A stretch of DNA of 11,037 nt from GWB2-37-7 sp049684915 (GTDB lineage Bacteria; Bacillota; Clostridia; Lutisporales; Lutisporaceae), in assembly GCA_049684915.1 (NCBI GenBank), contig JBAVGO010000012.1, positions 1 to 11,037 on the forward strand, in the 5' to 3' direction. A program made the translations under genes and the position numbers. Of the stretch, positions 1 through 6,777 are shown piece after piece (position 1 is the first letter of the stretch; every line of letters starts with the position of its first letter). The notes beneath the pieces were generated by a model. It was given only the letters and a program-made list of their open reading frames with translations. It made no database searches and had not been told where the DNA came from.

Positions 1-1
1 C

Positions 2-865
2 AAATGTGGATTGTTCAATATAGGTGCTGAGGGTCAGTTTATAATAGGAGCTATTGCTACCATATGGGCAGGCTTGGCATTTAAAGGTATTCCCGCTGTA
101 TTGCATGTATTAATAGCACTGTTTGTAGGTGCTGTTGCAGGAGGCGTGTGGGGAGGCATTGTAGGCTGGTTAAAGGCAAAAGTAGGTGCACATGAAGTTA
201 TAAACAGTATAATGCTGAACTATATTGCAATGTATTTTAGTAACTATATAGTTATGAATTTGTTAAATGAGCCTGGTAAGGCTTTCACCGTTGCTATTGC
301 CGACACAGCAAAGCTTTGGAAGTTAGCTGAAGGGATAGCGGTATTTAAAGGCTCCAGAGTTCACATAGGCATATTTGTCTCACTGATTGTAGCCGTGTTT
401 GCATATTATCTTTTAAACAAAACTGTAAGAGGTTATGAGATAAGAGCCGTAGGCTATAACCCTCATGCAGCTGAATATGGTGGTATAAACGTGAAGAAAA
501 ATGTTGTACTTGCAATGTTTATTTCTGGTATGTTTTCTGGTCTTGCAGGTGCATTAATGGTAACTGGAGTACAATTTAGGGTAAACAATTTATTTGGGTT
601 TACAAATTATGGCTTTGATGGAATCGCAGTAGCCTTGGTAGGAAATAGCAATCCATTGGGAGTAATACTATCTGCTTTCTTATTTGGTGCACTGCAAAAA
701 GGTGGGCCACTAATGCAGATTAGAGGAATTCCAAAGGAAGTAGTAGGAATAATTCAAGGTATAATAATACTATTTGTTGCTGTAAACTTTGTTAAGGTAA
801 TGGTTGAAAACTATACTGACAAGCAAAAAATTAAAAAAAGTTTAGCAAAAGGGGAGGGAAAGTAG
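2..865 (+). CDS. nupP: Nucleoside ABC importer permease, NupP-like (5' partial)
   Basis: Membrane permease of a BmpA-type nucleoside importer (branched-chain permease family, BPD_transp_2). The reading frame is open to the left edge, so this is a 3' fragment: 287 residues are visible, and the usual length near 350 suggests about 60 N-terminal residues lie outside the window. The first visible residues, CGLFNIGAEGQ, match the family signature GxFNIGxEGQ. An internal TTG at base 11 is not a real start because it falls inside this motif. Several hydrophobic membrane segments follow. A second family block, VRGYEIRAVGYNPHAAEYGG, is the cytoplasmic loop expected to contact the ATPase. The stop is one base before the next gene's ATG, so the two are surely co-transcribed. 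The BmpA lipoprotein and the ATPase should lie just upstream. The family is certain; nucleoside as substrate is inferred from similarity to Bacillus NupNOPQ. Confidence 0.85.
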   Translation, partial: KCGLFNIGAEGQFIIGAIATIWAGLAFKGIPAVLHVLIALFVGAVAGGVWGGIVGWLKAKVGAHEVINSIMLNYIAMYFSNYIVMNLLNEPGKAFTVAIADTAKLWKLAEGIAVFKGSRVHIGIFVSLIVAVFAYYLLNKTVRGYEIRAVGYNPHAAEYGGINVKKNVVLAMFISGMFSGLAGALMVTGVQFRVNNLFGFTNYGFDGIAVALVGNSNPLGVILSAFLFGALQKGGPLMQIRGIPKEVVGIIQGIIILFVAVNFVKVMVENYTDKQKIKKSLAKGEGK

Positions 866-866
866 C

Positions 867-1757
867 ATGGATTTTTCTGGATTTTTGGTAGTGTTAAGCA
901 TAATAATTCCCGCCACGATAAGATCTGCTACCCCTTTGATATTTGCTGCTTTGGGTGGTAACTTTTCTGAGAAATCAGGGGTAGTAAATATAGGCTTGGA
1001 AGGTATCATGACAGTAGGTGCATTTAGTGCAGTATACTTCTCATATTTGACTGGGTCTCCTTGGATTGGCTTGCTTGGGGCGATATTAGCAGGCGGTTTA
1101 TTTGGCTTGCTCTTGGCATTTTTAAGCATTAACTTTAAGGCAAACCAAGTTGTAGTTGGTACTGCGATTAATATTTTGGCAGCCAGCTTGACAACCTTTT
1201 TACTAGTTGCAATATGGAAAAGGCCGGGGCAAACTAACACTGTAAATTCATTTTCAAATTTTGGTCCATTTAACATGTTTACTTATTTAGCTTTTGCTTT
1301 GGTACTAGTATCATACTATGTAATGTTTAAAACTCCCTTCGGCTTAAGAATGAGAGCAGTTGGTGAGCATCCAAAAGCAGCAGATACACTAGGCGTTAAT
1401 GTATATGTTACAAGATATATATGCGTTATACTAAGTGGCGTTTTAGCTGGAATAGGCGGAGCTTCACTATCAATCGGTTCTTTGAGCTTGTTCAAGGAAG
1501 GGATGATAGCAGGTAAAGGCTTTATTGCTTTGGCCGCTTTGATATTTGGTAAGTGGAACCCAATTGGAGCTGCAGGAGCTTGTCTGTTTTTCGGATTTGC
1601 GGTAGCACTGGAGACTGTATCTAACAATTTGCCAATACCTAGAGAATTCATATTCGCTATGCCATATATATTGACAATGCTGGCTGTTTCAGGCTTAATA
1701 GGTAAGTCTGTAGCACCTGCGGCAAGTGGCGTACCTTATGAAAAAGGTGAAAGATAA
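867..1757 (+). CDS. nupQ: Nucleoside ABC importer permease, NupQ-like
   Basis: Second permease of the same importer, 296 residues, expected to pair with the NupP-like protein to form the membrane channel. The start ATG follows GGGGAGG at 851-857 with normal spacing and lies one base after the previous stop. The protein shows the paired family signature GVVNIGLEGIM (about residues 38-48) and the coupling-loop block GLRMRAVGEHPKAADTLGV (about residues 159-177), both matching the YufQ/NupQ branch. The remainder is mostly hydrophobic helices. Length is close to the roughly 300-320 residues usual for this subunit. It is the last gene of its operon, since a strong terminator follows within 30 bases. 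Substrate class (nucleosides) is inferred from the family; some relatives may carry other ligands. Confidence 0.87.
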   Translation: MDFSGFLVVLSIIIPATIRSATPLIFAALGGNFSEKSGVVNIGLEGIMTVGAFSAVYFSYLTGSPWIGLLGAILAGGLFGLLLAFLSINFKANQVVVGTAINILAASLTTFLLVAIWKRPGQTNTVNSFSNFGPFNMFTYLAFALVLVSYYVMFKTPFGLRMRAVGEHPKAADTLGVNVYVTRYICVILSGVLAGIGGASLSIGSLSLFKEGMIAGKGFIALAALIFGKWNPIGAAGACLFFGFAVALETVSNNLPIPREFIFAMPYILTMLAVSGLIGKSVAPAASGVPYEKGER

Positions 1758-1783
1758 AGAACTATAACTTAATAAGCAAGTGC

Positions 1784-1811
1784 AAAGGTCGGTATTTTTA
1801 CCGACCTTTTT
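1784..1811 (+). terminator. Intrinsic terminator after the nucleoside importer operon
   Basis: A perfect 11-bp stem (1784-1794 with 1799-1809, core AAAGGTCGGTA/TACCGACCTTT) closes a TTTT loop, and the 3' arm runs into TTTTT (1807-1811). It lies 26 bases after the nupQ stop and before the rpoN promoter, so it separates the two transcription units. Confidence 0.92.
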
Positions 1812-1856
1812 GTAAACATTAGTGAAAAAAATCGAATATATATACTTTTATTGATA

Positions 1857-1865
1857 TGATATAAT
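1857..1865 (+). promoter_or_regulatory. Extended -10 promoter of rpoN
   Basis: TGATATAAT contains a perfect TATAAT (1860-1865) preceded by the TGn extension typical of sigma-A promoters with a weak -35. The -35 region at the right distance is only an AT run (about 1837-1842). Transcription would begin near 1872, giving a leader of about 30 bases before the rpoN ATG at 1904. Confidence 0.6.
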
Positions 1866-1881
1866 TAACATAGTTAATAGA

Positions 1882-1893
1882 CTGCTACGGCAG
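1882..1893 (+). promoter_or_regulatory. cUACGg hairpin overlapping the rpoN ribosome binding site
   Basis: CTGC (1882-1885) pairs with GCAG (1890-1893) around a TACG loop. In RNA this is C(UACG)G, one of the UNCG tetraloops known to be unusually stable. The last two bases of the 3' arm are the first two of the Shine-Dalgarno AGAGGTGA (1892-1899). The hairpin would occupy the middle of the short rpoN leader. The stem is only 4 bp, so an effect on translation or mRNA stability is inference. Confidence 0.4.
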
Positions 1894-1903
1894 AGGTGAT
1901 TTT

Positions 1904-3307
1904 ATGAGAATGGGATATGAATTAACAATTGAACAACAACAAAAGCTAGTTATTACACCAGAGCTTAAACTGGCACTGAAGATACTTCAGCTTCCCTCTG
2001 TTGAATTAGAGGAGTTTATTCAGCATGAGCTTGAAGCCAATCCTGTTCTTGAATTGGTTGAAGAAATTAAGGATGAAAAAATACATGATAAGCAAAATGT
2101 AAAAGCAGAGCAAAAGGAAAAAGAAAAAGAAATTGACTGGAAGGAATACCTGCAATTTCAAGGTAAAAGCTATTATACTGACAGCTTTGACAATGAGGAT
2201 GCCTCTGAGGGAGGCTATGATAACCTTATTTCATATTCCAGTACTTTAAAGGAGCATTTACTGTTTCAGGTTAATATGTCTTTATTAAAGAATGAGCTTA
2301 AGGACATAGGGGAGTTAATAGTTGAATCCTTAGACGATAATGGATACCTTAAAACAGATATAAATGAGCTTGCAAGTATGACAAATACAAATATAAGCAC
2401 AGTAGAAAAGGCACTTGACATCATTCATACCTTTGAGCCAGCGGGAGTTGGTGCGAGAGACCTTAAAGAATGTTTATTAATACAATTGAACTTAAAGGGT
2501 CAACTGAATGAAAAAACAAAAAAGATTGTTACTCAGCATTTAGACGATATTGCTTGCAACAGGCTGAATAATATATCAAAAGCACTGTGTATTTCCATAG
2601 ATGAAGCACAAGCTTTAAGTGATGTTATAAGGGAATTGGAACCCAAACCTGGTAGAGCTTTTGAAAGCAATACTACAACCAAATATATTATTCCTGATGT
2701 GTATATAGAAAAAGTAGGAGATGAATATATCGTTACAATTAACGATTATTATAATTCTTCTTTAAGAATCAGCCAATACTATAGAAACTTGCTCCAAAAC
2801 GAGGACAAAACCTCTCAGACCTCTATATTTATAAACAACAAGCTTTCCTCTGCCCTATGGCTTATAAAAAGCATCGAGCAAAGAAAGAATACCCTACAAA
2901 ATGTTATGCAGGCGATTGTTGAATATCAAAGAGAGTTCTTTGATAATGGCGTGATGCATCTAAAGACTATGACTTTGAAGAATATTGCAGAGCTGGTAGG
3001 GGTGCATGAATCAACTGTGAGCAGGGCTATACATGGCAAGTATGTTCAAACCAATAGGGGAGTTTTTGAAATAAAATACTTCTTTAAAAGTGGAGTTGAC
3101 AGTCGAAGCGGAGATGCAATATCCTCAGAAAGCATAAAGAAAATGATTAAGAATTTTATAGATAAAGAAGATCATAAGCGACCAATAAGCGACCAGCTTA
3201 TAGCAGATGACTTAATAAAGGAAGGATGTCTAATATCCCGACGAACGGTAGCAAAATACAGAGATGAGCTAAGAATTCCGGCATCTTCAAAAAGAAAGAG
3301 ATATTAG
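1904..3307 (+). CDS. rpoN: RNA polymerase sigma-54 factor
   Basis: Alternative sigma factor (SigL/RpoN) that directs RNA polymerase to -24/-12 promoters and needs an AAA+ enhancer-binding activator to open them. The protein has 467 residues, normal for the family. Region I, the activator-interacting segment, is residues 1-50 and has the Gln/Leu-rich pattern (LTIEQQQKLVITPELKLALK and onwards). A charged linker rich in Lys/Glu follows (about 55-80), then the core-binding domain (about 110-300). A helix-turn-helix lies near 357-376 (IAELVGVHESTVSRAI), and the RpoN box RRTVAKYRD, which recognises the -24 element, is at 446-454. The start ATG follows AGAGGTGA at 1892-1899. The gene is flanked by its own promoter and terminator, so it is probably a single-gene unit. 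No sigma-54 activator and no convincing -24/-12 promoter lies in the window, so its targets are not visible here. Confidence 0.96.
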   Translation: MRMGYELTIEQQQKLVITPELKLALKILQLPSVELEEFIQHELEANPVLELVEEIKDEKIHDKQNVKAEQKEKEKEIDWKEYLQFQGKSYYTDSFDNEDASEGGYDNLISYSSTLKEHLLFQVNMSLLKNELKDIGELIVESLDDNGYLKTDINELASMTNTNISTVEKALDIIHTFEPAGVGARDLKECLLIQLNLKGQLNEKTKKIVTQHLDDIACNRLNNISKALCISIDEAQALSDVIRELEPKPGRAFESNTTTKYIIPDVYIEKVGDEYIVTINDYYNSSLRISQYYRNLLQNEDKTSQTSIFINNKLSSALWLIKSIEQRKNTLQNVMQAIVEYQREFFDNGVMHLKTMTLKNIAELVGVHESTVSRAIHGKYVQTNRGVFEIKYFFKSGVDSRSGDAISSESIKKMIKNFIDKEDHKRPISDQLIADDLIKEGCLISRRTVAKYRDELRIPASSKRKRY

Positions 3308-3334
3308 AGAATGTACTCAGGTACATTCTTTTTT
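3308..3334 (+). terminator. Intrinsic terminator after rpoN
   Basis: AGAATGTAC (3308-3316) pairs perfectly with GTACATTCT (3321-3329) around a TCAG loop, and the 3' arm leads into six T residues (3329-3334). The stem starts on the base after the rpoN stop codon, so rpoN transcription should end here before the glycolytic promoter. Confidence 0.9.
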
Positions 3335-3371
3335 ATGTATAAAATAAGTCCTGCTTGTATTAAAACAAATA

Positions 3372-3400
3372 TTGCATATTTATAAATGATATAATATAAT
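3372..3400 (+). promoter_or_regulatory. Sigma-A promoter of the cggR-gapA-pgk-tpiA-eno operon
   Basis: A -35 TTGCAT (3372-3377) is separated by exactly 17 bp from a -10 TATAAT (3395-3400). A second overlapping TATAAT (3390-3395) carries a TGn extension (3387-3389), so a second start 5 bases upstream is possible. Transcription from the main -10 should begin near 3407, immediately before the CggR operator that starts at 3409. This is the arrangement expected for repression by CggR. Confidence 0.75.
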
Positions 3401-3408
3401 AAATTCAA

Positions 3409-3444
3409 TGGGACTAATATCGACATCTGGGACAATAAATGTCC
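3409..3444 (+). promoter_or_regulatory. Tandem CggR operator
   Basis: Two direct repeats of TGGGAC-N6-(T/C)G(T/A)C are present: TGGGAC 3409-3414 with CGAC 3421-3424, and TGGGAC 3428-3433 with TGTCC 3440-3444. The second copy fits the characterised Bacillus subtilis CggR site (CGGGAC-N6-TGTC, two copies) almost base for base; the first copy is degenerate in its right half. The repeat period is 19 bp, whereas I recall 20 bp in B. subtilis. The site lies between the predicted transcription start and the cggR Shine-Dalgarno (3445-3451), which it abuts, so bound CggR could block elongating polymerase. In B. subtilis, fructose-1,6-bisphosphate weakens this binding. Its place directly before a cggR gene makes the assignment strong. 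Confidence 0.82.
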
Positions 3445-3457
3445 AGGGAGGAATTCT

Positions 3458-4489
3458 ATGGAAGATTGGATACAATTACAAAAAAAGATTGTTCCTGAAA
3501 TAATCGATATAACCGAGAAAAGATACAGTATTTTGCGTACAATTGAGTTTAATCAGCCAATAGGCAGAAGAGCTCTTGCTTCAGTTTTGAATAAAAGCGA
3601 GAGATGGGTAAGAAGCGAGCTGGATGTCTTGAAAGAACAAGGTCTTATAGATATTCAGACAGCTGGTATGACACTTACTGGTGAAGGAAGAGATATAATA
3701 AATAAATTTAGAGGCTTTATTTCAGAATTAAGGGGCATTACCAGTTTGGCTGATGAAATAAAGCAAGCACTAGGGGTTAAGGATGTGCTTATTGTTCCCG
3801 GGAATACAGAGGCAGATTGGGATACCTTGAAGGATATGGCAAGTTTAGCTTTCGCATATGTGGAGAAGAATATAAAAGATTCATATATAATTGCAGTAAG
3901 TGGCGGATATTCAGTATTGGCTGTAGCAGAAAACTCATACAAGCTAAATGCAAAAGACTTGGTAGTAGTTCCAGCAAGAGGAGGTATTAAGGCGGATTTA
4001 GAGAGACAGGCAAGTATAGTGGCGGCTAAGCTAGCCAACAATATACGATGTAGTTATCATTTGCTTCATCTACCTGACAACATAAGCGAGAATATGCTTA
4101 ACAATATGATGCCAGACCCTGATATAAGTAGAGTAATACAGTACATAAGACGTGCCAATATATTTATTTTTGGATTAAGCTCTTTAGAATCAATTTCTAA
4201 AAAGAGGAATTTTACGGTTGGAGAGCTGGAGGAGCTAGAATACTTAAAGATAAAAGCAGAAGCATTTGGATGCTATTTTGACTGCACAGGAGAAATTGTT
4301 CTCAAAACAGGCAGTATAGGTATAAGACCTGAAGATTTGAAGAATATAGAATTAGCAATATGCATAGGTGGAGGAAAACCAAAGGCTGAACCTATAATAT
4401 TGGTCAACAAGGGCAGGCGTAATCAAGTTATAGTCACAGATGAAGCAGCAGCTCATGAAATACTAAGGATATTAAGGGAGGATAATTAA
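3458..4489 (+). CDS. cggR: Central glycolytic genes regulator CggR (SorC/DeoR family)
   Basis: Transcriptional repressor of the lower-glycolysis operon, acting in the cytoplasm as a DNA-bound oligomer whose cooperativity is relieved by fructose-1,6-bisphosphate in the studied Bacillus protein. It has 343 residues, matching the usual 340 or so. The N-terminal winged helix-turn-helix (about 20-80) contains PIGRRALASVLNKSERWVRS, followed by the wing GMTLTGEG (70-77). The SorC effector domain (about 95-340) shows the sugar-phosphate site blocks VSGGYS (147-152), VPARGG (171-176), KKRN (248-251), GGGKPKA (304-310) and VTDEAAA (326-332), all in positions equivalent to B. subtilis CggR. The start ATG follows AGGGAGG at 3445-3451 with 6-base spacing. 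The gene is first in the operon and its stop touches the gapA ATG, so repressor and enzymes share one transcript and CggR is autoregulated. Confidence 0.95.
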   Translation: MEDWIQLQKKIVPEIIDITEKRYSILRTIEFNQPIGRRALASVLNKSERWVRSELDVLKEQGLIDIQTAGMTLTGEGRDIINKFRGFISELRGITSLADEIKQALGVKDVLIVPGNTEADWDTLKDMASLAFAYVEKNIKDSYIIAVSGGYSVLAVAENSYKLNAKDLVVVPARGGIKADLERQASIVAAKLANNIRCSYHLLHLPDNISENMLNNMMPDPDISRVIQYIRRANIFIFGLSSLESISKKRNFTVGELEELEYLKIKAEAFGCYFDCTGEIVLKTGSIGIRPEDLKNIELAICIGGGKPKAEPIILVNKGRRNQVIVTDEAAAHEILRILREDN

Positions 4490-5497
4490 ATGGCAATTAA
4501 GGTAGGAATTAATGGATTTGGCCGTATAGGAAGACCCGTTTTTAAAATTGCAATGGAGAAGTACGGCGACGATATAGAGATTGTACTTATAAATGATTTA
4601 ACAGATCCCAAGACTCTGGCACATCTATTGAAATATGACAGTACATATGGAGTATATGATAAAGAAGTAAAAGCAACTGAAAACTCGATTATTGTTGATG
4701 GTAAGGAAGTTCACATTTCTGCTGAGACAAACCCCGAAAAGATTAAATGGGGTGAGTATGGCGTAGATGTAGTAATAGAATCAACAGGAAGATTTACCAA
4801 TAAAGAAGATGCTATGAAGCACATTGCAGGAGGAGCAAAAAGAGTAATAATCAGTGCACCAGCTAAAAATGAAGATATTACAATAGTTATGGGTGTTAAT
4901 GAGCATCAATACGATCCAGAAAAACATCTTATTATTTCTAATGCTTCCTGTACAACAAATTGTTTAGCACCAATGGCAAAAGTATTACATGAGAAGTTTG
5001 GTATAGTAAAGGGCTTGATGAATACAATTCACTCCTATACAAACGATCAAAGAATACTTGACCAACCACACTCGGACTTAAGAAGAAGCAGATCCGCTGC
5101 ACTATCAATTATTCCAACAAGCACAGGTGCGGCAAAGGCTGTTGCACTAGTATTACCAGAGCTTAAGGGTAAACTGACAGGTATGTCCCTAAGAGTACCA
5201 ACTCCTACTGTTTCAGTAGTTGATTTAGTTGCAGAGCTAGAAAGAGAAGTCACTGTAGAGGAAGTAAACAATGCTCTAAAACATGCTGCAGAGAATGAAT
5301 TGAAGGGTATACTTCAGTACTGTGATGAGCCTCTTGTATCTGTTGACTTTAAAGGAAGTGCATATTCTTCCATAATTGATGCGTTATCTACAATGGTTAT
5401 ACAAGGTAACATGATAAAGGTAATTTCTTGGTATGATAATGAATATGGGTATTCCAATAGAGTGGTTGATTTGATAAAATATATATCAAATAGATAG
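4490..5497 (+). CDS. gapA: Glyceraldehyde-3-phosphate dehydrogenase, NAD-dependent, phosphorylating
   Basis: Oxidises glyceraldehyde-3-phosphate to 1,3-bisphosphoglycerate with NAD+ and phosphate; cytoplasmic homotetramer. It has 335 residues, the standard length. The Rossmann motif GINGFGRIGR is at 6-15, and the adenosine-binding strand ends INDLTD (34-39), typical of the NAD-preferring glycolytic enzyme. The catalytic Cys154 lies in SNASCTTNCLAP (150-161) and its partner His181 in HSYTNDQ (181-187). The C-terminal block WYDNEYGYSNRVVDL is complete. The start ATG follows the cggR stop with no gap and has its own strong Shine-Dalgarno AAGGGAGG (4474-4481), 8 bases ahead, so translation need not depend on cggR. 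A stable hairpin lies just after the stop. Its position behind cggR and the cofactor motif support the catabolic role (GapA) rather than the gluconeogenic GapB. Confidence 0.97.
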   Translation: MAIKVGINGFGRIGRPVFKIAMEKYGDDIEIVLINDLTDPKTLAHLLKYDSTYGVYDKEVKATENSIIVDGKEVHISAETNPEKIKWGEYGVDVVIESTGRFTNKEDAMKHIAGGAKRVIISAPAKNEDITIVMGVNEHQYDPEKHLIISNASCTTNCLAPMAKVLHEKFGIVKGLMNTIHSYTNDQRILDQPHSDLRRSRSAALSIIPTSTGAAKAVALVLPELKGKLTGMSLRVPTPTVSVVDLVAELEREVTVEEVNNALKHAAENELKGILQYCDEPLVSVDFKGSAYSSIIDALSTMVIQGNMIKVISWYDNEYGYSNRVVDLIKYISNR

Positions 5498-5505
5498 AAT
5501 GAGTT

Positions 5506-5545
5506 TTTTGTCCAGGCTGCACATATTGATGTAGACTGGACAAAA
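5506..5545 (+). promoter_or_regulatory. Stable hairpin in the gapA-pgk intergenic region
   Basis: TTTTGTCCAG (5506-5515) pairs perfectly with CTGGACAAAA (5536-5545), a 10-bp stem around a 20-base loop that can form a further short helix (ACAT 5521-5524 with ATGT 5529-5532). There is no T run after the stem; GC content is low and the next gene's Shine-Dalgarno begins 19 bases later. It is therefore more likely an mRNA-processing or 3'-stability element, perhaps uncoupling gapA from pgk levels, than a full terminator. That role is inference. The stem sequence TGTCCAG also occurs in the CggR operator, but in an order that does not make a CggR site. Confidence 0.6.
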
Positions 5546-5576
5546 CTTTGAAAATTACATTTACGGGAGGGTTATT

Positions 5577-6764
5577 TTGTTAAATAAGAAGACTATTGAG
5601 GATTTTAATTTAAAGGATAAGAGGGTATTAGTTCGAGTAGATTTTAATGTACCTCTAAATGAACAGGGTCAGATTACTGATGACAGAAGAATTACTGAGG
5701 CTTTACCAACAATAAAATATCTCCTGGAGCATAAGGCAAAGGTAATATTGATGTCTCATATGGGCAGACCTAAAGGAAAGTTCAATGAAAAGTATTCCTT
5801 AAAGCCAGTGGCAGAAAGACTTCAACAGTTAATAGACACAAAGATTACACTAGCAACAGATGTAATAGGCGAAAAGGTTAAGCAAGCAGCATATTCTTTA
5901 CAGTCCGGTGAGATACTGATACTAGAAAACGTAAGATTTTATGAACAGGAAGAGAAGAATGATGCTGAGTTTGCAAAAAGCTTGGCAGAGTTAGGTGAGT
6001 TATATGTAAATGACGCCTTTGGAACAGCTCATAGAGCTCATGCCTCAACGACAGGAGTAGCAAACTATCTGCCCTCAGCTATTGGCTTTCTTATTAAGAA
6101 GGAAATTGATATAATGGGTAAAGCTTTGACGCAGCCAGACAGGCCATTTGTGGCGATATTGGGAGGAGCAAAGGTTTCTGATAAAATAGGGGTTATTGAT
6201 AACCTGTTGGACAAGGTTGACACCCTCTTAATTGGGGGCGGTATGGCATTTACCTTCTACAAAGCAATGGGCTATGAGATTGGCAAGTCCATACTTGAAG
6301 CTGATAAGGTTGAATTAGCAGGCGAAATACTGAAAAAAGTGGAAGCTAAGAAGGTTAAGCTTATACTTCCTATTGATATTGTAATCGCACCTGAATTTAA
6401 TAAGGATGCTTCATATTCCACAGTTGATGCGGATAAAATACCAAAAGATCAAATGGGTTTAGATATCGGAGAGAAGTCTAGAGCAATCTTTGCAGAAGAA
6501 ATAGTGAAAGCAAAGACTGTTGTATGGAATGGACCTATGGGTGTATTTGAAATGCCAAGCTTTGCAAAAGGAACCTTTGCTTTGGCAGAAGCAATGTCAA
6601 AGTGCAAGGGTGCAACTATAGTAGGTGGTGGAGATTCTGCAGCCGCAGTAGAACAGTTGGGCTTTGCAGATAAAATCACTCATATTTCTACAGGAGGCGG
6701 TGCTTCCTTAGAATTTTTGGAAGGCAAGATATTGCCAGGTATAGATATAATCAACAACAAATAA
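5577..6764 (+). CDS. pgk: Phosphoglycerate kinase
   Basis: Transfers phosphate from 1,3-bisphosphoglycerate to ADP, giving ATP and 3-phosphoglycerate; cytoplasmic monomer. It has 395 residues, the normal bacterial length. The N-terminal substrate domain shows RVDFNVPL (20-27) and the basic-patch motif SHMGRPKG (60-67), then NDAFGTAHRAHAS. The hinge and C-terminal nucleotide domain show LGGAKVSDKIGV, WNGPMGVFE, GGGDSAAAV (350-358) and STGGGAS (371-377). The start is TTG, chosen because GGGAGGG (5565-5571) lies 5 bases upstream, the family N-terminus begins here, and there is no nearby in-frame ATG. The next gene starts 13 bases after the stop. It is the third gene of the operon. Confidence 0.97.
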   Translation: MLNKKTIEDFNLKDKRVLVRVDFNVPLNEQGQITDDRRITEALPTIKYLLEHKAKVILMSHMGRPKGKFNEKYSLKPVAERLQQLIDTKITLATDVIGEKVKQAAYSLQSGEILILENVRFYEQEEKNDAEFAKSLAELGELYVNDAFGTAHRAHASTTGVANYLPSAIGFLIKKEIDIMGKALTQPDRPFVAILGGAKVSDKIGVIDNLLDKVDTLLIGGGMAFTFYKAMGYEIGKSILEADKVELAGEILKKVEAKKVKLILPIDIVIAPEFNKDASYSTVDADKIPKDQMGLDIGEKSRAIFAEEIVKAKTVVWNGPMGVFEMPSFAKGTFALAEAMSKCKGATIVGGGDSAAAVEQLGFADKITHISTGGGASLEFLEGKILPGIDIINNK

Positions 6765-6777
6765 TGAGGTGAATTAT

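Noticed and set aside
842..1276. 144-residue reading frame on the minus strand
   Set aside because: It lies wholly opposite the well-conserved NupQ-like gene, has no family signature and no ribosome binding site I could recognise. The same applies to the other minus-strand frames opposite cggR, gapA, pgk, eno and the DUF1294 gene.
4617..4631. Sigma-54-like promoter TGGCAC-N5-TTGAA inside gapA
   Set aside because: The -12 element lacks the essential GC (TTGA instead of TTGC), and the bases encode the conserved segment LAHLLKYD.
5509..5542. Second CggR operator between gapA and pgk
   Set aside because: TGTCC and GGACA are present but in the reverse order and 22 bases apart, and no CGGGAC-N6-TGTC arrangement exists; a hairpin explains the sequence.
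6769..6777. GTG at 6769 as the tpiA start
   Set aside because: It is part of the Shine-Dalgarno GAGGTGA itself; the ATG at 6778 has correct spacing and the family N-terminus.
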